From positions 18,349,001 to 18,413,000 of the forward strand of contig JALGPY010000003.1 in NCBI GenBank assembly GCA_023055425.1: DNA of 64,000 bases. Direction: 5' to 3'. The translations under genes were made by a program, and so were the position numbers. This DNA is from Linanthus parryae (Eukaryota; Streptophyta; Magnoliopsida; Ericales; Polemoniaceae). The notes below the pieces were generated by a model. That model searched no databases, had not been told where the DNA came from, and was given only the letters and a program-made list of their open reading frames with translations. Of this stretch, positions 12,011 to 23,197 are shown one piece after another (position 1 is the stretch's first letter; every line of letters starts with the position of its first letter).

Positions 12011-12534
12011 CCGACAAGTAGTATAACAAAAATGGATTTACGAGACACATGATTTCTCATAAGAGACATCCATAATCAAGGGAAATGTTCGCAAAGATGA
12101 TGATCTCTGCGAGCATGGAGGGACTGCTGGAAGATACCCATTCCTTAGTCGATTATGAGGAATTAGTTCCTCAAGGATCCTTTGGACAGTGGGAGTGACT
12201 TTCCAAGCAGGGTGTCCATCCGTAAGGGATGAGCGCGAACGATGATCCTCCTATGCAAAGAAATTGCTCATAGGGTTACCCAAGGACATAATAGACGTCT
12301 TCATAATATGGGGGGACAAACTTGTCTCTAAAATTATTTCAATTCCGCACCTCAACCCCGGACTAATGGCTTCACAATCAGATCATGCAAGTTACTTGAG
12401 TTCAGCACAATAAAGTGGTGAAAGTGTCATTTTCTAAATTGGAAGGGTAAAAGTGTCATTCAATCAAACTAGCGAAGGTGACAGTGTCTTTTACCGAGGA
12501 AAAATAGACACAATTAAAGAAAGGAAAAACAATT

Positions 12535-13264
12535 GGGTAAAGACAATATCACCCCTCAGTTTTGACATAAAGATGTTTTTAACCCTACAATTTGGTAAAG
12601 GACACTTTCACCCCTTCAATGTGCCAAACTTGATAAAGCTTACACTGCTGATTGTGTCATTTATTTATTTTTGAGATATGAATTGAGATTTATTATGGGC
12701 CAACATGGGCCATCAGATCAAAACTCCGTACATATGATGCCCAATTGGGCTGTTGAGTGATTAACATAGTTTGTGAAATTTCCTGGGACTTTTCGCCTAT
12801 AAATTTGCCACTTCATTTCCAGTCCTCCACACGTGCTGCACATGCGCATCTTCGAACTTTTGGATCAATCCAATATATTCTTCAATGATGTGTTCCATTT
12901 TCGGAGCAATTTCATCTCATATCTCTCCTTCTTTGTTTCTGCAATCTCAACACAGAGAGTCCGATTCAAGAACGAGATTTATGCACCTCGCTGATCTTGC
13001 CATTTTCAGCCTTTATCGCACGACTCTCATCTTGAAAACGGCGATCAATTGGTGGAGCTGGATTCGGCCATGTTTTCCGGCTATAAACACTCCGACGAGT
13101 CTCGTAGTGGACATAATTCGGGTGTGTAACGACTTCATAATTCGTAGTGTAGGTGTCACTAATTATTTTGTACTCTAGAGGGGTGATGGGGTGTTATTTT
13201 CAAAACTTGAGGGGGGCAAAGTGTCTTTGCGTCAAACTTGAAGGTGCCAAAGTGTTTTTTACCC
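12535..13264. mobile_element. Inverted-repeat element with promoter-like cargo (730 bp)
   Basis: GGGTAAAGACAATATCACCC at the left and the inverse of GTGCCAAAGTG...TTTTTTACCC at the right form imperfect terminal inverted repeats with AAAGACA and CTCARGTTTTG words. The interior (12690-13150) has lower repeat character and contains GGCCCA/GGGCC boxes, CTATAAATTTG as a TATA box (about 12799), CACACGTGCTG, and an ATG-led frame at 12885. This looks like a captured 5' gene fragment. I see no transposase and no clear TSD. Confidence 0.5.
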
Positions 13265-13737
13265 AAAACAGTTTTTGCCAAAACTGTCCACATAGAGACA
13301 TGTTTATTTTCCTACACAAGTACATACATACTTATTTTCCGAAGTAACAAAAAATATGTACATACATATATCTTGATGTGTGGCACCTATTACTTCATTT
13401 TAAATCAACAATAATGATAGGCTTATAGGATTCGGAAAATAAATGATAGGTTATATCAATGATAGTAATTATAGATTATACTAGTGGTGATATTGTTTTC
13501 AAATACTAAAGTCAATATCAATAGAAAACCACCAATGGTTGTTTATTTTCTTTCTTTTGCATCAATAATCCAATGGTTACAGTCAATTAAAATATACTTG
13601 GAGAAAATCATATGAGGGACCCTCCATATCAATGTAAATTGGTGGAGGAAAGGGAGGTGTAGAATCTACATGTAGGTCATATAAAAAGCTCTCCTCATGG
13701 ACTCATGGTACATGTTTGGGTTATGTTTTGTCCACCT

Positions 13738-13819
13738 CGTTTTTTTCCTTCTAGATTGTAGTTCGAACTCAGGACCTCATGCATGGTCTTTTAAATGTTC
13801 TACCACTTGACTAGCACCC
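13738..13819 (-). mobile_element. tRNA-derived SINE-like fragment
   Basis: Read on the minus strand it starts GTGCTAGTCAAGTGGTAGAA (a polymerase III A-box) and carries GAGTTCGAACT (a B-box) about 30 bases further on, then an A-rich tail. A related plus-strand copy lies at 21078. It is too short and degenerate to be a functional tRNA gene. Confidence 0.6.
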
Positions 13820-13881
13820 ATTTGTCACCTCATTTTTTTTATTTAACTTTTTTATAAACATCGATGTCTAGTGCCCCAAAG

Positions 13882-14509
13882 CATAGTTGTCAAATCGGGA
13901 TTCAGATAGTGAATCGAAATACACCTTCACTGAATCGTAAATCGAATCGAATCGTGAATCGTAAAGATTCAGCTTGCAGTAATTTTATGTAGATATAATA
14001 AAATATTTTATAAAGTTTTAACATTATTGAACAAAACATTCATTTTTACAAAAGGAAAGCTCAAATTATTGGAAACTCGCATCCATAATTAGTGATTAGG
14101 AATTTTACACATCTAAAAGATGAAGAGTATCTAGATATAGATAGGCATGTGGGGCAGGGAACTACAAGATGCCAAGGAGATAGAAAATAATAGAAAACTA
14201 TCTTGAGAAAAATGCTCTAGTAATTTCAAACAAATGCATATTGCAAAATAGACATAAATGTACGAAGTAATGTAGGAAGTATTATTTCTTAGACTGATGC
14301 TGCAACTCAATTAGACCTTCAGATGAATCGAAGGTGAATCGTAGAATTGGTCTGAATCGCAACTGAATCGTAAGATTCGAGCTCTTAAATCGGGATTCAA
14401 ATAATTTTTTGACCATTAAAGATTCACTAAGGGATTCACATCGTTTCATGGGTGAATCGAATCGAATCGTAGGATACGAATCGTGAATCGTAAGATTTTG
14501 ACAACTATG
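13882..14509. mobile_element. hAT-type MITE with GAATCG arrays (628 bp)
   Basis: Terminal inverted repeats CATAGTTGTCAAA and TTTGACAACTATG are flanked by a perfect 8-bp TSD, CCCCAAAG (13874-13881 and 14510-14517), diagnostic of the hAT superfamily. Both subterminal regions carry many GAATCG/CGATTC words, likely transposase-binding sites. It has no transposase; the open frame inside is fortuitous. Confidence 0.92.
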
Positions 14510-14517
14510 CCCCAAAG

Positions 14518-15028
14518 ATATCAAATGACTAGACTCAAACCCTTGGTTCATTACCATTCAATGTACACTAGGTGTTAATGAGAAGTGTGGCATTTAATTC
14601 TTTTAAAATCTTTTACTTCTTGAGTTTAAATTTTGCTAGATAAATAAGGTTAACATTACTCGTTAAAAAAGAAGAAGAGAAAAATACAATCGCAGACCGG
14701 ATTATCGTTATAAAGAAGTTGTTCTCGCTAAATATTCTTTTATCTTATTCATTGTTTTATGATGTAATTATAATCTCATCTCCCGTAATGTTTGTACTAG
14801 ATCGAAATCCTTTTTAATCACCAACCGGCAACCACAAGCATTATAGTAGATGTTTAGTGCAAGACCAATCATGCTTACTTGCTAAATAATTTGGCATCAT
14901 TAAACCAAAGTTTTCATAAATGACTCAGCAAACATAAGTGCTTGCCTATGAAATGATTATACAATGAATGGAAAATAGTACTCCCAGGGCATACCTTTTT
15001 ACTTTTATTTTCTTATAACTAAGACATA
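14518..15028. other. AT-rich intergenic DNA
   Basis: Nothing recognisable is seen: no open frame of note and no repeat ends. Confidence 0.5.
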
Positions 15029-15263
15029 CATCCTCCGTCCCACCAGGTAGGTGAATAAGTTAATCGGGTATTATTTGGGCCTAGCTATTTGGTTGGTCAA
15101 ACAAGGCTAGAATTTGATAATTTTTGCATGGTCTTGTAGAGTAAACTAGCCTCTACAAGACCATGCAAAAATTATCAAATTCTTACTCTGTTTGACTAAC
15201 CAAATCGCTAGGCCCAAATAATACCCGATTAACTTAGTCACCTACCTGGTGGGACGGAGGGAG
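15029..15263. mobile_element. Stowaway MITE, near-perfect palindrome (235 bp)
   Basis: TA flanks both ends (15027-15028, 15264-15265). The right end inverts to CTCCCTCCGTCCCACCAGG, the classic Stowaway terminus; the left end reads CATCCTCCGTCCCACCAGG. The two halves are inverse copies over almost their full length, meeting at CTCTACAAGACCATGC, so the transcript would fold into a long hairpin. Confidence 0.93.
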
Positions 15264-15265
15264 TA

Positions 15266-16461
15266 TAGATGAACAATAATTCGAATTTTTCTTATTTCAT
15301 GCATGTGAGTGAACTTAAAAAAAAGTTAGAAAGGGACCTGTGAGGTCTAACTAAAATTTGCCAAACAGGACTTTATTTGATAGCTCTGGTTATTCCCTAT
15401 CTTTTTTAGCCAAATATTGAAAAGTCAATGAGACAAAGACATCAAGCCATTACCAATAGCTAGCTAGCTAGCATATGAAGGATATTATTATAAATTTGTG
15501 TGATTATTACTAATCCTTTATTAGTGCTGATAATGACAACATTGATTAGTATTCTTTAATTATTCCCCTTTTACTTTTATTATTTTTGGGGGGTCAAATT
15601 GATCCGTTTTAAGGGTAAAAACAAGTTCTAGAATCGAATGTGTTCCAATGGCTGCTTGATCACTAGCTAGGTCCAGTCAAATCAGATTTAAACTTCTTAA
15701 TCACTCTGTTTAACTTTCAAAATCCACCGTGATTAAATAGAAGATTACCTCTGAATAGCACTTTAGCAGCCCTCAGTAGTTGTCTTTCATGGTAAAATAA
15801 GGTTTGTGTGTCGAAATTTCATTGCAAACTATGATTTTGGAGATATTTTTTCGGAGTATTACTTTTCTTTTTTGCATCGAGGGTTGCGTTTCTACGATAT
15901 TGTTTCTTATCAAAACACAACTGCAACTTTCATAAAGAAAATGTCAAAAAAATGTTACAAAGAGTCCAACTCGGAGCTTGAGTTAACATAATTCACAATA
16001 TCACTTGTATCTTCTTTGTAACCCTTTTCAATTTTATGAGCGGATAATACACAATCCGTAATTCATTTGCTGATAATATATATGTGCGTCTATGTCAAAT
16101 TACATGTACTTGCACGTTTATGTGCATTCGTCTTTTTCGTAGTTTGCCCAATCACTCCATAACAAACACCAATCTACTGATCAATTTGCAAATGTTTTTT
16201 AGATTAAGGTAAATAAATCCAAGCCAACTTATTGTATTCATAATTTTATTTAATTAAGGGAGGATTATGGGAAACAATACATCAAGATCAAGATGTAACG
16301 CCAGCTTTGTGTGGAGTAGCACTTCAGACTTTAGTGACTTCTGTTGATAAACATTATACGTGTCAACTTATAAGTCTTCTGAATAATTCTGCATACAGTA
16401 TCAAGTGGTGGTCATAACGCGCTATCTGTTTTCTCGAACATACTATAATTTCAAAAGAGAT
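15266..16461. other. AT-rich DNA upstream of the ALOG gene
   Basis: No gene or element end is recognised. A short (TAGC)n run lies near 15460. The distal promoter of the downstream gene probably falls here, but I can name no specific site. Confidence 0.45.
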
Positions 16462-16674
16462 TTGAAAATATAATAAATCGAGAGTAACCAAAAGCACTCC
16501 ACCATTGGGCCCAAGTCATGTCCCCTCATTAGACTCAAGATGTGATCTTCATCTTTTCTCTCATTATGCCACTAACCCCAGTTTTCCTTTTCACCATCTC
16601 CTTCTCCCCTTCCCTTTTCCCACCTATCTACTCTCTTACCAAAAATAAACAATAATTCATCTCCCAAAACAATC
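16462..16674 (+). promoter_or_regulatory. Probable core promoter and 5' leader of the ALOG gene
   Basis: An AATATAATAAA TATA-like element lies near 16467. It is followed by a strongly pyrimidine-rich leader (about 16545-16640) typical of plant 5'UTRs, and the ATG context is ACAATCATGTC. The transcription start is inferred, not seen. Confidence 0.4.
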
Positions 16675-17220
16675 ATGTCAAGCTCTTCAGTAACAGCAGA
16701 AGGAGGATCTTCGCGATCAAATCCTCCTTCTGCCGCTGACACCACCAACCACCACCACCAACCACCTCCAGTACCGGCTACTTTGAGCCGGTACGAGTCC
16801 CAGAAGCGTCGGGACTGGAACACTTTTGGGCAGTATCTAAAGAATCAAAGACCACCAGTCTCCCTATCCCAGTGCAATAGCAGCCATGTTCTAGACTTCC
16901 TCAGGTACCTAGACCAGTTTGGGAAGACTAAGGTTCACTTGCACACTTGTGTGTTTTTTGGGCAGCCCGATCCTCCTGCACCTTGCACGTGTCCTCTCAG
17001 ACAAGCTTGGGGGAGCCTTGACGCGCTTATCGGACGTCTCCGGGCAGCCTACGAGGAGCACGGTGGGCCACCCGAGACAAACCCGTTTGGGAACGGAGCT
17101 ATTCGAGTTTATCTGCGCGAAGTTAAGGAAGGTCAAGCTAAAGCAAGAGGGATTCCTTACAAGAAGAAGAAGAGGAAGAAGAATCAGATGATGAAACCCT
17201 CCAAACAGATCGCTGCTTGA
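16675..17220 (+). CDS. LSH: ALOG (LSH/G1-like) domain protein
   Basis: A 181-residue nuclear protein of the plant ALOG family (LIGHT-DEPENDENT SHORT HYPOCOTYLS / Oryza G1). These are DNA-binding regulators of organ boundaries, meristem growth and light responses. Residues 1-37 are a low-complexity Ser/His/Pro leader. Residues about 38-162 are the complete ALOG (DUF640) domain, starting [18 protein letters not shown], with the zinc-ribbon insert His88-Cys92-Cys104-Cys106 and the [14 protein letters not shown] helix. A basic nuclear localisation signal (KKKKRKK, 163-169) follows, then a short tail. [16 protein letters not shown] places it nearer the LSH1/7/8/10-type members than LSH3/4, which is my inference from memory of the family. 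It is a single coding exon, as usual here, and intact. The start is the first ATG after the CT-rich leader. It is transcribed alone. Confidence 0.95.
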   Translation: MSSSSVTAEGGSSRSNPPSAADTTNHHHQPPPVPATLSRYESQKRRDWNTFGQYLKNQRPPVSLSQCNSSHVLDFLRYLDQFGKTKVHLHTCVFFGQPDPPAPCTCPLRQAWGSLDALIGRLRAAYEEHGGPPETNPFGNGAIRVYLREVKEGQAKARGIPYKKKKRKKNQMMKPSKQIAA

Positions 17221-17246
17221 AGTGTTTCTTCCCCAAAATATCCAAG

Positions 17247-19563
17247 GTAAATTAGTTAATTTAGAACTACTGTTATTTTTATACTATCATGATCTATATA
17301 ATAGTACTAGTACAAGTATTCTACAATAGAAAATAGAAACCCTAGACCTACCTAATACTGTGAATAATCGCTTACTCTCCAAAACCTAATCCTTCCAAGA
17401 AGACTCTCTAGGTTAATTGTGATGAACTCTCTCTCTCTCTCTCTCTCAATTATTGTAGGTAACATGCTGCTTTTTACAGTGTTTGTTGTATTTTGGGGGG
17501 CTTTTTTCTGGATTCTGCATGATTTTTTGCCTCCCATGAAAGAACATTAAAAGCTTTTCACGAGATTTTGCATATGTTTATCATGAATTTTTTTCTTTTA
17601 AAGTTGATTGAATATATGTCCCCATTTCAAATTTCATTGAAGATGCATCTCATGTCATTTCAAATCCTTAATAACATAATTTTTTTTAGAATTTTATGTA
17701 ATAACATAATTGTTAAGTGGTAGCTATTATGAAGAGGATTAGCTGCTTTATTCTCTAATGTTGGTTAATTAATGTGCATGTGTTATTGCCAATGTTGACA
17801 TTTATGTCTTTCATTGTAGTCTTAGAATCCAATGCTTCATCTCCATAATTGTTTCTCTCTTTTAATAATATTTTTTTCGGTTTTTCTCACTTGGTTCCAT
17901 TCTAATTTTTTTGTTCACCACTAAAATCACTCAACAAGTGATAAAAACCCTCATTTTTTTTAACACTGTCACTAATTTTCTTTGAACATTATCACTAATG
18001 AGAATGTCACAATTTTTGTAATTTTAATTATTTATTTATGGTGGGTACTATGAATGGGTTCTTAAAACTATTTGGCTTACTTTGATGTTCCCTCATGCAA
18101 TCATTGTCAGGTGGTTTGCTTTTCCTTAGAATAATTGCAAGCTTTGCACATGAATTATTTCAGTTATATATATAAATGGATCTAGTTTTTTCCTTGTGAT
18201 CATCCTATATTTGTTAGCCTCCTTTCGGCCCAAAAAAATTTGTCGTACTTCATATGAAGCTCTTGTGGTTTAACATTCAGGTTTTAAATTTAAGATAGTT
18301 CTGGATGGTCAAAAGAGAAAAATCATGTATCAAACTTCAAGCATACAGAAGAAAATCAATCCTACACTGCTAAACTCGAATATGAATTGAACTATAACTG
18401 GCATGTGATACATTTTGATCAATGAAGTGACTCATTCAGTAAATGAATCTTAAGTTGATTTGATTTGGCTTGCATGAACTTCATTGTTAACTCCGTGAGT
18501 TTACCCTAAATGACATTAGAACTGGACATACGATTGATAAGTTTCCCATTGCAGTAAAGACGCGATATGTGAAGAAAGATTATTTGAATTCTTTGAAAAA
18601 GTTTTTGAATCCGGTCGTAGCTGTTTATAGGCTTAATTACTTAATGCATACCTCCAGTTTGTCGAAACTATCACATTGCAACCCCCAGTTCTGAAACTAG
18701 CTGATTGCATCCCCCTATTTGCGAAAAATACGTCAATGTCAAATTGGGAATGAAATTTCATCCCAAAATTAACATACTCAGATGGCATTATTTCACACGA
18801 TATGATGAGTTTGTATCATATACGATGTGTACTTTAGGAAAATACCTTCTTCGGTTTTGAATTTGATAACTAAATTTTGTTCCCAACTTCACATAGGTTG
18901 AACCATTATACTAGTTCACAACTTCACATAGGTTGAACTCTCTGTTACTTATAAGGACACATATTAGACATAAGAGTATAAGCCTATATAGAATGCATGA
19001 TTTTGTCTGATATATCATGTTACGACATCCTAAAGTAACGATCTAAGTAGACAATTGATGCTAACATTTTAGCCAATTTTAGCTATCGTACCGGTCATAA
19101 TGTTACAACTCGGTTCAATCCAAGTCAAGTTATATAACGAATTTGTGTATATTACAATTAAACATATATTTTCTTTCAGATACTGAAATGACTCTAATTA
19201 CCATACATACATTCTTTAGCGGATGAAGATCTTATGATTCTATTCAAAGCTGATTTAACTACATGATCTGGGTTGACAAAGCTAGCGAGTCAATAGTCCG
19301 CTGGGATTAACCAATCATCATGTGTTTTAATATCTACTGATTCAACTGCCTGCTCAGTAGATTTATGGGGTTCAATTGATAAGTTTTGTAGTGACTTCAT
19401 TTGATGTGGATTTTGTCACTGATTGACATAGTAGGATGGAAGGTTTGTAGTGGTAAATCAACATTATAGAAGATTTAGTTTCACAAACTGCAAACTGCTT
19501 GTAAGTTTACTGTCAATAACCACCATTTTTTTTTTTTTTTTTTTTTTTTGTTTCTCATTGCAG
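17247..19563 (+). other. Possible 3'UTR intron of the ALOG gene
   Basis: Twenty-six bases after the stop there is CCAAG|GTAAAT, a good donor. At 19526-19563 a 24-T tract leads into TTTCTCATTGCAG|AGG, a strong acceptor. Between them is non-coding AT-rich DNA including a (CT)n run at 17429-17446 followed by TTATTGTAG|GTAAC (an acceptor directly abutting a donor) and a micro-insertion (17669-17711). The splice sites are seen; their use is inferred. Confidence 0.4.
17669..17711. repeat. Micro-insertion with 13-bp direct repeats
   Basis: TAATAACATAATT at 17669-17681 and 17699-17711 flanks a 17-bp filler beginning TTTTTTAGAA. Confidence 0.75.
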
Positions 19564-20263
19564 AGGCATATAAGAGTCATGCAGCTATATAGTTTGAAGC
19601 AAAGGATTCTGGGAAGGCAAGCTTCAAGGAATTTCTTGGTTTATCGTTACTACTATATATACTTAAGTTATCATATTATTATATTAGATATAATTCTCTA
19701 TAATATAGCTAGCAAGCTGGTCTAATAGATTGGCGTTTGAAGTTTTTGTAATTAACCAGTTAATTTCTCTCATCCAATTATAGACTGCTGCTTCTCCAGA
19801 AATATTGGGAAACCGTAGTTTAGAGAGTTCTTTTATTTCTCAGTTTAGAGGTGGTTGCATGTAGACACGTTCATGATACATTTATCCTTCCCTATATGTG
19901 ATATTGATCCTAGGAGATAGTTTCCGACTTCATATTGGCTTAGTTTTCTTTTCCAACTGCTACGAAATTAGCTTCTATAGGAATCCATTAGAAACATTTC
20001 GATCTTTACTTGGAAACAAAATATCTCTTGATATAGCCTCACCTTCCTTCAAACTTTCTGTTTGTTCGATTCTCGTACTCAACTCCTTGTTATCCCCTTC
20101 AAATTTGAGTCCATACAATTGAGCTTAAGCAGTAAGATTTGACAGGACTGACAGATAGTTGGCCTTTTATAAACCGAATGACAGGATGAAAACCCTTGTG
20201 CTTTCATGTAGACAAGATCTTTGTTGGAGAAACATAAACTTAGTTCAAGGTGGCTTGTCACTA
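19564..20263. other. Possible ALOG 3' exon and intergenic DNA
   Basis: If the intron is real, the last non-coding exon starts at 19564 (AGGCATATAAGAG). No coding sequence with a recognisable domain is seen. Confidence 0.35.
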
Positions 20264-20521
20264 CCAGTCCGTCTCTGTTCTTTGTTCCTATTTAACTTTT
20301 TTGACTCGTATCTGAGTCACTCTGACCGGGTGATTTGGATAACAAAATAATATGATTTTTTGATAACTTTTTCACCGTATTATAGAATAACTTTTACTCT
20401 ACAACACTATGAAAAAATTATTAAAAAATTACATTGGTTTGCTATTCAAATCACCGGGTCAAAGTGACCCAGTGAATAGTGACAAAAGTCAAATTGAGAA
20501 CAAAGAGGAGAGACAGACTGG
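20264..20521 (-). mobile_element. Stowaway-like MITE, family S copy 3
   Basis: A 258-bp element between TA dinucleotides (20262-20263, 20522-20523). Ends are CCAGTCCGTCTC and GAGACAGACTGG. The GTATCTGAGTCAC arm is on the left, the same orientation as copy 1 and opposite to the others. Confidence 0.88.
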
Positions 20522-20523
20522 TA

Positions 20524-21077
20524 AGAGATACCTTCTTATCCAAACCCTAGGGTTGTGAACAAGGTTTTGGTTCAGCTGAATAGCTGATGGGTTGTTGGCA
20601 ACATAGGCACAAAATCGAGAATAAAATTCCCAAATGCTTGTTTAAATATTGATATTAGTATATTACCTGCTCTCTCTCTATGCGAGTATGATAACTGAAT
20701 TTATTTATAAATACTGAGCCTGTTCGGATACCGTGGTTTTTGTGTTCAAAACGTGTAGAGGAACAAAAACATATTACCCAAATATTACCATTATAGTTAT
20801 TAAGAGATAGGTCAAGAACCATCAAAACCACGAAACTTTTAAAGCCGGTAATCATGTGAAATATAAAATGTTTCCCAATCAAGAACGAGATAGGTCATAC
20901 AGTTCGATATTTTTCTTGAACATTATTAATAATTGCTTTATTTTCAACGAAAGCATACAATCCGAGGTTAACAGAACTTGGATCAAAAACTCCAATCAAC
21001 AAAGTCGAAGGCGCCCACTGTGCCTTAAACGAGCATGCAAAGCCAAGCTTTCTTTAGGCGAAAGCATTGATAGCAAA
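20524..21077. other. AT-rich intergenic DNA
   Basis: No gene. GAGCCTGTTCGGATACCGTGG near 20717 resembles a Tourist-type end without a visible partner. Confidence 0.4.
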
Positions 21078-21170
21078 TGCGTGCTAGCTCAAGTGGTAGA
21101 GTGTTTAAAACACCTGCATGAGGTCCTGGTTTCAAACCTAGCAGACGACAAATATGTAAATTTAAAAAAA
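21078..21170 (+). mobile_element. tRNA-derived SINE-like fragment
   Basis: GCGTGCTAGCTCAAGTGGTAGAG is an A-box and GGTTTCAAACC a B-box. TGCTAG and CTAGCA can pair as a tRNA-like acceptor stem. An A-rich tail (TTTAAAAAAACATTG) follows. It is shared with the minus-strand copy at 13738-13819, so it is a repeat, not a tRNA gene. Confidence 0.6.
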
Positions 21171-23189
21171 CATTGATACATGTTCTTTAGGGGAAAGCAT
21201 TGCATACACCCCTCATTGAAGTCTGAAGAGTACTACACGTCAAAGATAAGTGGCATATGGTCCAAGCAAGGCTGCTGAATGACCTATTTTTACCTGACGT
21301 GGCACAATCCAACTCTTTGCGGTAATCAAATTTCTAAAGTTTTAAGTGATCCTCCAGAAATCCAACACAGTTCGACCAAACAGAACGACATAGTTCATCA
21401 AAAGGTATGTAATTTGCATCACAAACAAGTCTAACTAGGTTCACCAGTCATCACAAAGACAACCATACGCCTGAAAGATGGATACTCCAGAAATAAAAAG
21501 CATATTAAATCGCTGTTCTAGTACAGTTCAAAGCTCATAGAGTTTATGTATACCATTCCGCAAATAAAAGAAACTTGATATGGGATAACAGCATGAACAC
21601 AACTCGGTAAGAGAAAGCGCCGCCTTGCCCAGATCTAGTTTAGGAGGGTTCTACAGAATATATCATCCACCTTCAGTCGCCAAGAAAGCTATATCAACAA
21701 AAACCAGCTACCTCTCTTATGTACTATGTCGCTTAAATATTCAGATACCTCCGATCCTTCAGTGCCGCTGCTAGCTATACATATCTGCAAAAGAGAGGAG
21801 TAATTCAGCATTGGAAAATTACGAATTCGAGTCAAAAATACAACCGACTTCAAAATTACAACTTCTAAAATTTTCATTATTCATCTTTACGGAACTGATA
21901 CATGTCATATACATGTCATATATTTTACTCTCTCACATCAGGTTCACAGCTGATTTTACCAAACAAGATTTTTCTCTATCAATATTTCACCGTAGCTTCT
22001 ACATAACATTTACCAAAGAATATTCTATCTAAATTCAAAACAGATTCCAGACAGTGATACTCACACAACAGCTTCTAGCACTGCCACAGCATTCCCAAAC
22101 TGGCCCTAAGTTGGCATTACTCTATTCCAAAATCCTAATATCATACCTGATCAAGACATCAATATATCATCAGACGGTACCCTCACTCTCAAGATGCGTG
22201 TAAACAGCTCATACATGACCAGGTGCACACTGATTGTCTAGACAATGATGAGGTTTAAAATATGTCTGATGGACCTACTCATCCCTGTAAGGCTGTAACT
22301 TTGTGACACAGAAGTGTCTACAGATTATGACAACAAAACTTATGGTGCCTGCTCTATGAATCAAATCTACTCCTTGACAGGGACATTCTTGAGAAACCAA
22401 AATGAGGTTTGGCTCCATACACATTTGGGAATAATTATATTCTATTTTCCTTTAGATGAGTAAATATCAGCAGATGTTTCTTTGATAATATGATCTCCTT
22501 GATGATTCAAATCTTGCCTTGTATAGGAACACGAGGGGAGCTCCTCCCTTCTCTTTCAAGTAGTTTTGATAGGCTTTCAATAACCCCTTTTTTATTCTAA
22601 GCACAAGGCAATGCCTATTCCATGGGGATGACACTGTGTGTTTGCAACAAATAGCTCCATAGAGGCAGCTCAGAAGTAAGATGCACCGGGATGAGACCTA
22701 GGCCCAAGAAGTAGGACCAAGCGGGTAAGGGTTGTAAACTGACACCCGGTGTGAAAGCCGCTACGGTGTAAAACGAACTGACCGACCGACGCGATGAGAT
22801 CCATGGAGCAATTCTTAGAAAGCAAGCACTAGCTCCCAGTGTGACTTCATAAAAAGCAATCAAAGATAAGATCGATGAGAATGAAACGCACGTAGTGGTA
22901 ATTAAAGCGCTTCCTACCAGTCCATACCTAGGAACAGAGACCCCAATTCTTCTTTATGGAGGGGGGAAAGCTGCTAGATGATATTGGTGAAGGTTTCTGT
23001 AGTATGTATTCTAGCTAGGCGACATCACTATGATACAGCAGTTCAATTAAGTCAGAGTACAATATTCCATTTTCTGTTAGAAGACTCCCAACGTCATGAA
23101 GACATCATATCAAGGCGATCTATTACTCTTTGCATCATCAGCTCAAAGCCAGAATCCGGATAACCGAACCAGAGCAAAACCAGGGGAAA
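21171..23189. other. Intergenic DNA, GC-richer block at 22480-22970
   Basis: No coding exon can be defended. A possible minus-strand splice acceptor (TCTCTTTTGCAG near 21797) precedes an 80-base open stretch, but nothing links it to a gene. The block 22480-22970 is richer in GC than its surroundings and has no element ends. Confidence 0.4.
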
Positions 23190-23197
23190 GATTGGGT

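Larger units (their letters stand above)
7806..12300 (+). mobile_element. Highly decayed Ty1/copia element
   Basis: A probable 5' LTR (7806-8253) is followed at once by a TGGTATCAGAGC primer-binding site and then by internal sequence with scattered copia pol motifs in many frames. No matching 3' LTR was found, so the 3' end is uncertain. Between about 9000 and 10980 I cannot recognise any coding sequence apart from short open stretches. It is old: every pol motif is separated from its neighbours by stops or frameshifts. Confidence 0.75.
7688..12494. mobile_element. Inverted-repeat element split by a copia insertion
   Basis: About 50 bp at 7690-7740 (core CTAGTTTGATTGAATGACAC) recurs inverted at 12444-12492. 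Both copies carry repeated GACACTTT-type words. The span between them is almost entirely the decayed copia element. The simplest reading is a small non-autonomous DNA transposon that later received a copia insertion. Terminal similarity is only about 80% by eye and I see no clear TSD, so two independent insertions of related elements remain possible. Confidence 0.45.

Noticed and set aside
21078..21150. Functional tRNA gene
   Set aside because: A and B boxes are present but the cloverleaf is degenerate and the sequence is repeated elsewhere with an A-rich tail.
21689..21797. Possible terminal exon on the minus strand after TCTCTTTTGCAG
   Set aside because: Good acceptor, but no upstream exon, domain or homologue was recognised.
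22615..22863. 82-codon minus-strand frame
   Set aside because: Hydrophobic but matches nothing known to me and lies in a block of uncertain origin.
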